Below are positions 31,073 through 38,576 of a stretch of 45,490 bases of DNA, piece after piece. Positions within the stretch are counted from its first letter, which is position 1. Every line of letters starts with the position of its first letter. The position numbers were made by a program, and so were the translations under genes. This DNA is from Acidobacteria bacterium UBA7540 (lineage in GTDB: Bacteria; Acidobacteriota; Terriglobia; UBA7540), in the NCBI GenBank assembly GCA_002478145.1, contig DLMI01000023.1, forward strand, positions 62,258 to 107,747, in the 5' to 3' direction. The notes below the pieces were generated by a model, which did no database searches, was not told where the DNA came from, and was given only the letters and a program-made list of their open reading frames with translations.

Positions 31073-33004
31073 GTGAATGCTATGACTGTCGCCGACACGC
31101 CTGCTGCTGAGTTTCCCTTTCGCAAACTCCGGGTACGAATTTGGACCCTGGTAGGTTTTCTCTTCTTGGCTGCTGGCCATGGGATCGCGCAAGCGGCGCC
31201 GGAGGGCGCGGATGGCATCAGCAGACTGACAAGGCCGCTCATCCTGGACGGCAAGATGGGGGACCCGGGGTGGAAGTCGGCCGCCAGGTACGCAGATTTC
31301 AAGACCCGCCACCCCGAGGCCGGCCAATCGCCCTCGGAGCGGACCGAGGTGTATCTGGCCTACGATGCGGCAACTCTCTACGTGGCCATTCGAAGTTTCG
31401 ACGATGAGCCCAAGAAGATACGGGCGTTAGCCGCCACCGGGGACGATGCGTGGAAAGATGATTGGGCCGTCCTCTGCCTCAATACCTACGACGACGCTCT
31501 CAATAGCTTGTTCTTCCTGGTGACGCCCGGAAATGTTCGGTCGAGCGGCGCACTCGATAACGACAACAAGCCCCAGCTCACGGTGAACATGAATTGGGAA
31601 AGCCGGGCCAGCATCGTCAACGACGGTTGGATCGCGGAGATGGCGATTCCTTTGCGAAGCCTGTCCTTTCAGGGCAGCGATCGCGTCACCATGAGCTTCA
31701 AGGTGGCCCGCTTTATAAGCAGGAAGGCAGAGGAAGAGAACCTCCCGGAGATGAACCCGGAACGGCGCGAGTACGACCACTATCGCGAGATCGTCCTGCG
31801 CGACGTTGTCCCATCGTCGGTCTCCGCCTCCGAAGTTTACGAGCAGGGGCTGGAAAACTTAAGGCGCAACCGGCTACAACTGCATCGCTTGGGGTACGAC
31901 GAACAGTTGCACAAGTGGGGCGACGCCTCGGTGCTTGACTACCTGATCTTTCGTTCGCGCGAACTCAAGGCCAGCCCGCATCCGTTCCACTTCCAGCGAG
32001 CTCCGGAAGACGAGAGGGTCGAGGCGCTGCTCGCGGCCATGGAGTATGCCCCCGGAAAGCGAGTTGGCAACGTGGAAAGGTTCTTGACCCGAAGCGCCAC
32101 GACTTCGTTCCTGGTGATTAAGGACGACGCCTTGATCTATGAGCACTACTTCAACGGTTACCGGAAGGACTCGATTGTGACCTCGTTTTCTATGGCCAAG
32201 TCGTTCGATTCAACCCTGGTTGGCATTGCGATTGATGAAGGGAAGATGGGCAGCGTGCACGATCCGATCACCAAGTATCTGCCCCACCTGGCAAGGCGAG
32301 AGCCGAGGTTTGCGCAAATCACCATCCGAGACTTGCTGCTGATGTCATCCGGCATCCGCTACAACGAAGGCCCGCCGTATCATGACAACGACGTGACCTA
32401 TCACGCCGCCGACCTGCGCCAAGCGGCCATGGAAAAGACCGCCATCGTGGATGCTCCCGGGAAACATTGGCTCTATAACAACTACCATCCGCTTCTGCTG
32501 GGCATGATCCTGGAACGGGTGACCGGCATGTCTGTGACCGCGTACTTGCAGGAAAAGCTGTGGGAGCCCCTGGGAATGGAGTACCCCGGCTCGTGGAGCA
32601 TTAACGGCGACCAAGACGGTCTGGAAAAAATGGAAAGTGGCATCAATGCTCGGACGATTGATTTCGCCAAATTCGGACGCCTGATGCTGAACCATGGACA
32701 GTGGGAGGGAAAGCAAATCGTTTCGCAGGCCTGGGTGGAGCAAGCCACCCAGCCCGAAGAGAGGCCCTCCAGCTACTATGGAGACGATCCTTTCTTCGTT
32801 TCCCAAGGCCATTACTACAAGTACTTCTGGTGGGGAGACAAACGTCCCGGGGGCAAGAGCGACTTCCACGCCGTGGGTAACAAGGGACAATACATTTACG
32901 TCTCGCCCCAGAAGCGGGTGATCATCGTCCGCAACGGCTTCGATTTCGGAATCCCGTCGTCACGATGGGCGCGCCTGTTCTACCAACTGGCGGACGGCTT
33001 GTAA
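31073..33004 (+). CDS. CBM9-like domain fused to a beta-lactamase-like serine hydrolase
   Basis: This 643-residue protein has two parts. After a signal-like helix (residues 22-41), residues about 50-245 form a CBM9/DOMON-like beta sandwich: DGKMGDPGWKSA, then TEVYLAYDAATLYVAIRSFD and WIAEMAIPLRSL. Such domains bind sugars and usually sit at the front of outer-membrane or secreted enzymes. Residues about 315-640 form the serine hydrolase: SMAK at 373-376, YNN at 468-470 and HAVGNKGQ near 602. GTG at 31073 follows AAAGGAG. The gene is a neighbour of a second hydrolase of the same class. Confidence 0.85.
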   Translation: MNAMTVADTPAAEFPFRKLRVRIWTLVGFLFLAAGHGIAQAAPEGADGISRLTRPLILDGKMGDPGWKSAARYADFKTRHPEAGQSPSERTEVYLAYDAATLYVAIRSFDDEPKKIRALAATGDDAWKDDWAVLCLNTYDDALNSLFFLVTPGNVRSSGALDNDNKPQLTVNMNWESRASIVNDGWIAEMAIPLRSLSFQGSDRVTMSFKVARFISRKAEEENLPEMNPERREYDHYREIVLRDVVPSSVSASEVYEQGLENLRRNRLQLHRLGYDEQLHKWGDASVLDYLIFRSRELKASPHPFHFQRAPEDERVEALLAAMEYAPGKRVGNVERFLTRSATTSFLVIKDDALIYEHYFNGYRKDSIVTSFSMAKSFDSTLVGIAIDEGKMGSVHDPITKYLPHLARREPRFAQITIRDLLLMSSGIRYNEGPPYHDNDVTYHAADLRQAAMEKTAIVDAPGKHWLYNNYHPLLLGMILERVTGMSVTAYLQEKLWEPLGMEYPGSWSINGDQDGLEKMESGINARTIDFAKFGRLMLNHGQWEGKQIVSQAWVEQATQPEERPSSYYGDDPFFVSQGHYYKYFWWGDKRPGGKSDFHAVGNKGQYIYVSPQKRVIIVRNGFDFGIPSSRWARLFYQLADGL

Positions 33005-33164
33005 GAAACTCGGGTGGGCACGCACGCTGGATTGGGAAGCTGGTGCAGCGGCGCGAAGATGGGTGGACTTTCAGCCGCGGCGACACCGCGGCTGCCCGCA
33101 TTGCACGCGCGCACAGGCTGTAACGGAGGTTGGCCAACACCCGGACAGAAGATTGAGTCGCGAA

Positions 33165-33467
33165 TCATGCAGCGGCTTCGACGGTGAGTCTGAGCCCAAT
33201 GGCCTTGGTGACGGCAACTAACGTGGACAGACGAGGGTTGCCGCGGACGGACAACGCCCGGTAGAGACTCTCTCGCTCGATGCCGGCGGCCTTGGCAACT
33301 TTGGCGATGCCCTGGGCTTGGGCGAGGTGGCGCAAGGCAATGAGCAGAACGCGGGGTTCGTCCTCATCTTCCAATGCCGCTTTGAGGTACTCGGCGGCAA
33401 AGTCCGAGTCCTTACGGAGCCGCCGAACTATGGCCTCGTCGTGGGAGACGCTGGCTTTACGTTTCAT
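33165..33467 (-). CDS. HigA-like antidote protein (addiction module)
   Basis: This 100-residue protein starts MKRKASVSHDEAIVRRLRKD. DFAAEYLKAALED is the toxin-binding start of the 'putative addiction module antidote' family. QAQGIAKVAKAAGIERESLYRALS and GNPRLSTLVAVTKAIGL form a helix-turn-helix. It looks intact. GAAAGGAGCG lies before the ATG. Its toxin gene overlaps the start but is gutted (next entry), so the antitoxin is functionally an orphan. Confidence 0.85.
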   Translation of the reverse strand: MKRKASVSHDEAIVRRLRKDSDFAAEYLKAALEDEDEPRVLLIALRHLAQAQGIAKVAKAAGIERESLYRALSVRGNPRLSTLVAVTKAIGLRLTVEAAA

Positions 33468-33610
33468 GAGCTTTCGCTCCTTTCTTCATAATCTTTGAAG
33501 TACTTCGGATAGGTGTTACGGGTTAAGGGAATATCAAACCTTGGACCCTGACACCTGGTACCCGGCACCTGTTTTCCCGCGCGGCTGACGTAGTGGCGAA
33601 TCTCGATCAC
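33464..33610 (-). pseudogene. RelE/HigB-like toxin gene with its centre replaced by a repeat
   Basis: A 48-codon frame starts at GTG (33610) and ends TGA overlapping the antidote ATG. It begins VIEIRHYVSRAGK, like the start of toxins of this family (EIRHY-x(3)-G-x(2)). It ends YPKYFKDYEERSESS, like their usual end (YWKDY-x-x-R). The roughly 60 residues between them are missing. About 20 codons remain there, encoded by ACAGGTGCCGGGTACCAGGT and related simple repeat. The frame is still open. Confidence 0.6.
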
Positions 33611-33878
33611 GTTTCTATTGTAACTTATAAATCACACGCTGACAAGTCAACATCGTCATATTTGGCCTTCCTCTTTTCCGGAGGAAGGAGCGAAGGGGAA
33701 TGGGCGTGCTTTGGGCGAGGCGACGGTGGCAGCGTGCCACGCACCGTACAGTGCGTGGCGTGCCACGTATCGTATGGTGCGTGGCGCGCCCCATCCAGAT
33801 TGGCGACGTGCGGTTGCCGCTGAGAGATCGGGCACGAGAAAGGGCCACGGACATAAAGGCGCTGTCCGTGGCTAGCGG
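33611..33878. repeat. Repeat stretch with GTGCGTGGC palindromes
   Basis: GCGTGCCACGCACCGTACAG (33731-33750) and TGCGTGGCGTGCCACGTATC (33751-33770) form overlapping hairpins; the theme GTGCGTGGC appears three times. No gene is seen in these 270 bp. Confidence 0.55.
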
Positions 33879-35459
33879 CTACTTACTCGGCAACACGACG
33901 GGCGGCAGACCCCACAAGTGGGCAAAATCATTGTAGATATAGTAGAGCACCCCGCCGTTCAGCCAAGCGCACCGGTTAACGCCCGACTCACTCTCTTGCC
34001 GACCAAACCGGAAATGCGCGACCCTTTCGTTGGCCTCGAATGCCACATCACGAATCGTACCCATGACCCCGTGGGCTTCCCATGATAAATACTGGTAGAC
34101 AAACGCGCTATCCCCGAGAGTCCGCTCCATTTCGGAGCGGCTCATTCCGGACCAGTGGTACCTGCGCTTCCGCCGTTGAGCCCGCACTTCAACCGAGGCG
34201 TGGGGGTACCGTGCCTCAAATTCCTGCAACCTGAGCTTAGACTCCGCAAGCTCTGAGGGCTCAAGCGTGTCCGGCCGTTTTTCGAAAGAGTCGAGCGCCT
34301 CCAGCATCGCGTTCATTCTCACCTTGGCTGCATTAAAAGCTCGGTCGCCGTGCCTCAAGAGGAAACGCCAATCAATCCACAATTCATACAGTGCCCGCTG
34401 GGCAGGCCCAACAGCCTCCGGCAGCCCCTTCGTGATCAGCAATAAGATAGCCTTGGCCTGCGTGAGAGCAGCGTTCAACCACGCACTGGTAACGACGAAA
34501 ACCTCAATGAGATCAGGGGCTACCTGTGGGCCGTCGCAGCCCCTGACTTGTTCCTCGATGTGTTGGATCAGCCAATCGAGCCGCTGAGTTTCAGAATCAA
34601 ATATGGCAGCCTCGTCCTCCTCAAGAAGTTCCTGAGAGTCGCGGGACCTGGTGTCTCCCTCATTGCGCTCGCGCTCCTCAGAAGGAGCGGATTCGGATGT
34701 CTCATGTTTCTGGCATTCGATCTCACCGAGCATTTGGTCAGCACTACCCCACCATCGGAGGATGTCCTCGTCCAAACTTGAGAGGTACGCGTCGCCTGGA
34801 GAAACCTCCGAGAACTCGGCTCTTGTAAAGATGATTTTTTGAAGGAACTCAATAAAACGGCCGATTGATGGGCCCATCGCGAGTATCAAAACAGCCCGAC
34901 CCCGTCTCAGATCATCCGCAAGCGAGGACAAACTGCGGGCATCCGGTGTCGCTAGTCCGTATCGGCCAGCGGCCCAACTGAGGGAGTGTTCGACGCTCTG
35001 CCAAGTGGCGTGGACGATTTCTGCCCTCCCGGCGTGGAACCTATCTTTAAAACTCCAGTCTGGATTTCGCTTGAAAAAGTTCGTGATCTTTGCATCTACT
35101 GCCGTCAAAATCTTGTGGTCTCTTTCGGAAAGAACCATTCTGGGATTCTTGAACCACTTCGACAGCATCTCCCCATTATCGCAAAGGGCGAAGTAGAACA
35201 TGAGCGCGAAGTGCTCCTCGAAACGCGAAACCATCACCCCGTTGCTTGATAGGTCAAAACGGTATAAGGCCAGGATCGCTGCGCTCAAGCTGTCGATCGC
35301 AGAGACTGCCAGACCTGTCAGTGCTGTAGTGAGGTCCTCTCGGCGGAGGCCGTGCTTAGAGAGGACGCGCAGGAATTCCGTGCGAAGGAAGGCAAGCACT
35401 TCCAACAGTCTTTCACAACATTCTTCAATTTCACCTTCTGGCACGATTCTAGCTTTCAA
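33879..35459 (-). CDS. DUF5677-like helical protein coupled to a DNA methyltransferase
   Basis: This 526-residue protein is almost all helical and shows no catalytic motif that I recognise. The C-terminal half (about 325-526) follows the DUF5677 pattern: ALTQAKAILLLITKG, AVGPAQRALYELWIDWRFLL, then HWSGMSRSEMER and YQYLSWEAHGVMGTI. The N-terminal half (about 45-210) may be a diverged second copy of a similar helical domain. A charged Ser/Glu-rich linker near 258-290 separates them. It starts at TTG (35459), overlapping the methyltransferase stop by four bases (TTGA). A GTG 15 bases on is possible. The coupling suggests a dedicated partner in a restriction-like system. Confidence 0.7.
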   Translation of the reverse strand: MKARIVPEGEIEECCERLLEVLAFLRTEFLRVLSKHGLRREDLTTALTGLAVSAIDSLSAAILALYRFDLSSNGVMVSRFEEHFALMFYFALCDNGEMLSKWFKNPRMVLSERDHKILTAVDAKITNFFKRNPDWSFKDRFHAGRAEIVHATWQSVEHSLSWAAGRYGLATPDARSLSSLADDLRRGRAVLILAMGPSIGRFIEFLQKIIFTRAEFSEVSPGDAYLSSLDEDILRWWGSADQMLGEIECQKHETSESAPSEERERNEGDTRSRDSQELLEEDEAAIFDSETQRLDWLIQHIEEQVRGCDGPQVAPDLIEVFVVTSAWLNAALTQAKAILLLITKGLPEAVGPAQRALYELWIDWRFLLRHGDRAFNAAKVRMNAMLEALDSFEKRPDTLEPSELAESKLRLQEFEARYPHASVEVRAQRRKRRYHWSGMSRSEMERTLGDSAFVYQYLSWEAHGVMGTIRDVAFEANERVAHFRFGRQESESGVNRCAWLNGGVLYYIYNDFAHLWGLPPVVLPSK

Positions 35460-37084
35460 AACAACCCGTCCTGTTCGCTCTTGGTCTTACGCTCGGCTTT
35501 GGCGAAGGTTTCGACGCGGTGGGTCGGACACTCCAGTTTCTTCCCCGCCAACAATTCGGCAATGGTGAGGATTTGCAGGCGGGGATAGCGGCCCGGAAAG
35601 TCTTTTGACTCATAGAAGCCCGTGGCCGCAGCTTCCGTGAGCATGGGCTTTGTGGGCTCACGCAAGGTAATAAGCGCGCCGATGGCGGCTTTCTCGCGGT
35701 CGAGTACGCCTTTCAGGTCGCGCACGTGGTTCACGCCGATGTACCCACTCTTCACCTGCACGATCACCTGCTTGGCCTGGCCGCTCTTGTCGTCGAAGAA
35801 GTTGATGTACCCATCGATGCCGGTGTCCGCGCCCTTCTTGTGCTCCTTTGCTGGCCGCGCATTCACCAGGTCCACCGCCCACCACTCGAACTGGTGCGGG
35901 CTGATCTCTTTCAACGCCTCGGCGCCCCGCACGTCCGTGGGCGCACCGATGATTTCGTAGGGGCTGAGCTGTTCGCCGAAGCTGTCGCGCAAGCGGCGCT
36001 GGACAAGGTTGATGGCGAGATAAGTGATATCAATCCCGATCCAACTCCGCTTCAGCCGTTCGGCAACGGCGACAGCCGTGCCGCACCCGCAGAAGGGATC
36101 GAGAACAACGTCGCCTTCATTGCTGCTGGCCCTGACGATTCGTTCGAGCAATGCCTCAGGCTTCTGCGTGTCATAGCCGAGACGCTCTTTGGCTGATTGG
36201 TTTATCCGGTCGATGTCGGTCCAAACATCTCCGACCGTGATTGTCCTAGCTTCTGGCACAAACGGCTCGGCGTCGCGCCGCCGAGGAAACCCTCTATCGC
36301 GGGGCCAATGGATCAGCCCGGCGGCGTCCCACTCGTCCATTACTGAGTGCGCATTCGCCCAGTGGCGGCCCATCTTTGAGGGGTTAAATCCCCGCCACGG
36401 CTTGCCGCTCTCGCCATGCCTAGTCCTGCCTGCACCAGTGAGTTCGTAGGTTTGGTATTTCTTCCCGTCGGCGCCGGTGATGAGGGTGTGCGGGATCTTC
36501 GCCATGTCCCCAGGAACAAGAGTGGGGCGGAACAAGAAGCGTGGTCCCCTCGAATACAGAAGCATTATGTCATGCACTCTCGGCCAGCGCCGATCGGTGC
36601 TTCGCGCATTGTGTCTCTTCCACGCGACTTCATTTCTGAAATGCTCAGGCCCAAAAGCTGAATCCATCAGCAATTTGAGGTAGTGACTTGCCGTCGGGTC
36701 GCAATGCAGATAAATGCTCCCCGTGGGCTTGAGGACCCGGTGAAGCTCGACCAAACGAATGGCCATCATGACGAGATACGCCATCATGTCATTGCGACCG
36801 AGGAAGGCAAGCAACGCCTGCATCAGGTCCGCGAGCTTCCGGGGGCCGCTGGTTACGATTTCCTTGTACACCGCCTCGGTCTCCACGCTCCATTGCCACG
36901 TATCCTCAAACGCCATGATCTGCGCGGCGGATTCTTCGCCGCTCTTTTCCTTGAAAAGCACGTTGTAGGTGGCGTTGGAGTTGAAGGGCGGGTCAAGGTA
37001 AATCAGGTCAACGCTGGCGTCCGCGACGTGGTCGCGAAGAATTTTCAGGTTATCACCAAAATAGAGCTTATTCTTTTCATCCAT
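35456..37084 (-). CDS. DNA methyltransferase fused to an Mrr-like nuclease domain
   Basis: This 542-residue protein starts MDEKNKLYFGDNLKILRDHV. Residues 1-375 form an amino-methyltransferase of the beta order: DPPF at 31-34 (catalytic motif IV), TQKPE at 306-310, and the SAM loop DPFCGCGT at 329-336. Residues about 397-520 look like an Mrr-type PD-(D/E)xK nuclease: GIDGYINF with Asp424, then QVIVQVKSG with Gln443 and Lys445. The protein therefore may both modify and cut DNA. The frame extends 133 codons upstream, but those residues are unlike the family. The next gene overlaps the stop by four bases. Confidence 0.87.
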   Translation of the reverse strand: MDEKNKLYFGDNLKILRDHVADASVDLIYLDPPFNSNATYNVLFKEKSGEESAAQIMAFEDTWQWSVETEAVYKEIVTSGPRKLADLMQALLAFLGRNDMMAYLVMMAIRLVELHRVLKPTGSIYLHCDPTASHYLKLLMDSAFGPEHFRNEVAWKRHNARSTDRRWPRVHDIMLLYSRGPRFLFRPTLVPGDMAKIPHTLITGADGKKYQTYELTGAGRTRHGESGKPWRGFNPSKMGRHWANAHSVMDEWDAAGLIHWPRDRGFPRRRDAEPFVPEARTITVGDVWTDIDRINQSAKERLGYDTQKPEALLERIVRASSNEGDVVLDPFCGCGTAVAVAERLKRSWIGIDITYLAINLVQRRLRDSFGEQLSPYEIIGAPTDVRGAEALKEISPHQFEWWAVDLVNARPAKEHKKGADTGIDGYINFFDDKSGQAKQVIVQVKSGYIGVNHVRDLKGVLDREKAAIGALITLREPTKPMLTEAAATGFYESKDFPGRYPRLQILTIAELLAGKKLECPTHRVETFAKAERKTKSEQDGLF

Positions 37085-37145
37085 TTGGGCACAGCATACC
37101 ACAAGCCTGGCGGGTGGTGCATCCCGATACGGAGCGAGGGACGTA

Positions 37146-37244
37146 GCAAGAATAGCGCGGACCTCTGCTGTGTGAGGCCCGCGGCTTTGCGCGCCCGCAA
37201 GCGCTCCTCCGCCCGGTTGACTGTTGCGTCCGCACGGCACCGCG
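37146..37244. repeat. About 100-bp direct repeat, left copy, with GTAGCGCGGACC-type hairpin
   Basis: GCAAGAATAGCGCGGACCTC and the following bases match 38239-38338 at about 80% by eye. The first 40 bp include the hairpin GCGCGGACC ... GGCCCGCGGC. The two copies bracket an S1/P1 stub and a toxin-antitoxin pair. Confidence 0.8.
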
Positions 37245-37267
37245 CCTAGATTGATCGTAGGCCCAGG

Positions 37268-37450
37268 TTGCGGCGTCGATTCCTCTATGAGCGCGACATC
37301 TTTGTGACCGTGGCTTGCCTTTCGGTTATCCTGGCGATACCGCGCCGGGCGCTCGCCTGGGGTCGTGAAGGCCATCAAATCATAGTCATTCTGGCAGAGC
37401 ATTACATGCGCCCGGAGACCTGCGGCCATGGGCCGAGGGAAAACGCATGA
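37268..37450 (+). pseudogene. N-terminal stub of an S1/P1-type nuclease
   Basis: A 60-codon frame begins with a signal-like helix (FVTVACLSVILAIPRRALA). AWGREGHQIIVILAEHYM follows, which is the mature N-terminus of S1/P1 nucleases: the Trp is a zinc ligand and GH contributes the next. A full enzyme has about 250-300 residues; similarity ends after about 50 codons. The rest of the gene is not in the window, and the UPF0175 gene starts 31 bp further on. It is likely a deletion remnant. Confidence 0.6.
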
Positions 37451-37481
37451 CAAACCGTCACAAATGCGGTAATTTTGAGGC

Positions 37482-37748
37482 ATGGAAACCGTACCCGTTG
37501 AGTTGCCCTCAGCACTTCTGAAGGCAGCAAATTTGGAGGAGAGGAACCTCTCCCAGGAAGCCGCTCGATTGCTGGCGCTCGAACTCTATCGAGAAGATAA
37601 GGTCTCACTCGGACGCGCCGCTGAGCTGTGCCAGACGCCGTTGGCGGCTTTTATGGATTTCGCCGCGAAGCACGGTGTCCCACCGCTGCGATACAGCTCC
37701 GAGGATCTGGAAGAGGAACGCCGGTCCACCGACCGTCTCCAAGCGTGA
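37482..37748 (+). CDS. UPF0175-family antitoxin
   Basis: This 88-residue protein starts METVPVELPSALLKAANLEE. ELPSALLKAA, ALELYREDKVSLGRAAELCQTPLAAFMDFAAKHGV and the PPLRYSSEDLEEE end match UPF0175, a helix-turn-helix-like antitoxin family. It overlaps the toxin start by four bases (GTGA). It lies between two direct repeats with the toxin. Confidence 0.87.
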   Translation: METVPVELPSALLKAANLEERNLSQEAARLLALELYREDKVSLGRAAELCQTPLAAFMDFAAKHGVPPLRYSSEDLEEERRSTDRLQA

Positions 37749-38239
37749 CCGTCGTAGCTGATTCATCCCCGCTGGTTATTCTGGCGAAGCTTGGCTGCTT
37801 CGACCTTCTCAAGAGGCTCTTTCCACGCCTTTACATCTCCAGCGAAGTTCACAACGAGGTGGTCGTCTCCGGCGCCGGCCTGCCCGGGGCATCGGAAGTT
37901 GCGAAGGCGGAATGGATCGAAGTAAAGCAACTTAAGAATCAAGCCGACTTGTTGGTGGCGCAAGAAAAGTATGCTTTGGGTGTCGGAGAACTCAGCACAA
38001 TTCTCCTTGGGAAAGAAATGCAGGCGGCTGCCCTGCTGCTCGATGATTACAATGCCCGCAAACTGGCAAGGGCGGAAGGCTTCCAAGTTCGCGGCAGTCT
38101 GGGTCTCCTCGAAACGTTTTACCTGAGAGGCGACTTAACCGATCTTCGCGCCGCCTTTCGGCAGCTCCTGGCGCACAGTTATATCGACCAGCGGCTGTTA
38201 GACCTCCGGCTACGAGCCTTGGGGCTTCCTCCACTCTAG
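37745..38239 (+). CDS. DUF3368 PIN-like toxin
   Basis: This 164-residue protein starts at GTG and reads TVVADSSPLVILAKLGCFDL. VADSSPL has the first PIN acidic residue, LYISSEVHNEVV the second region, and ALGVGELSTILLGKE and LLLDDYNARKLA the others. This is the DUF3368 group, the usual partner of UPF0175. It appears full length. The stop codon lies at the first base of the right-hand direct repeat, so the cassette ends exactly at the gene end. Confidence 0.88.
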   Translation: MTVVADSSPLVILAKLGCFDLLKRLFPRLYISSEVHNEVVVSGAGLPGASEVAKAEWIEVKQLKNQADLLVAQEKYALGVGELSTILLGKEMQAAALLLDDYNARKLARAEGFQVRGSLGLLETFYLRGDLTDLRAAFRQLLAHSYIDQRLLDLRLRALGLPPL

Positions 38240-38338
38240 CAAGAGTAGCGCGGACCTCTGCTGTGTGAGGTCCGCGGCTTTTCACACCTACCAGCGCTCG
38301 CCCGCTCGGTTCACTATTGCCCCCGCAGACGGCACCTC
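38239..38338. repeat. About 100-bp direct repeat, right copy
   Basis: Partner of 37146-37244. The hairpin GTAGCGCGGACC ... GGTCCGCGGCTTTT may act as the terminator of the toxin-antitoxin pair. Confidence 0.8.
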
Positions 38339-38576
38339 ACAATCCGGCATCCACAATTCATAATTGCCCTTCCCCTTCAGCCGCTCTTCAATGATTCGAT
38401 GACCCAATGACTCAATGAGTCAATCGAAGAAGCCCTGGGCTAGGTCCGTCAGCTGACGGATGAACATATTGTCTCTTGACAACGCCCCGCCGCCGTGGTA
38501 GCCTACTCATGTGAAAAGCCCAACCCGCGGGGAAGTCCTTTCCTCGCTATCCTAACAACCCGTCTCAGGAGGAACC
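38339..38576. repeat. Region upstream of the STGPR-family gene
   Basis: TGACTCAATGAGTCA (38408-38422) is a palindrome. CCGTCAGCTGACGG (38446-38459) is a perfect palindrome and the fourth member of that repeat group. ATTGTCTCTTGACAACGCC lies near 38468; TTGACA without a clear -10 box is the only promoter hint. Confidence 0.5.

Noticed and set aside
37085..37483. 133-codon upstream extension of the methyltransferase gene
   Set aside because: The extension is antisense to the S1/P1 stub and the direct repeat and is unlike the family; MDEKNKLYFGDN at 37084 is the typical start.
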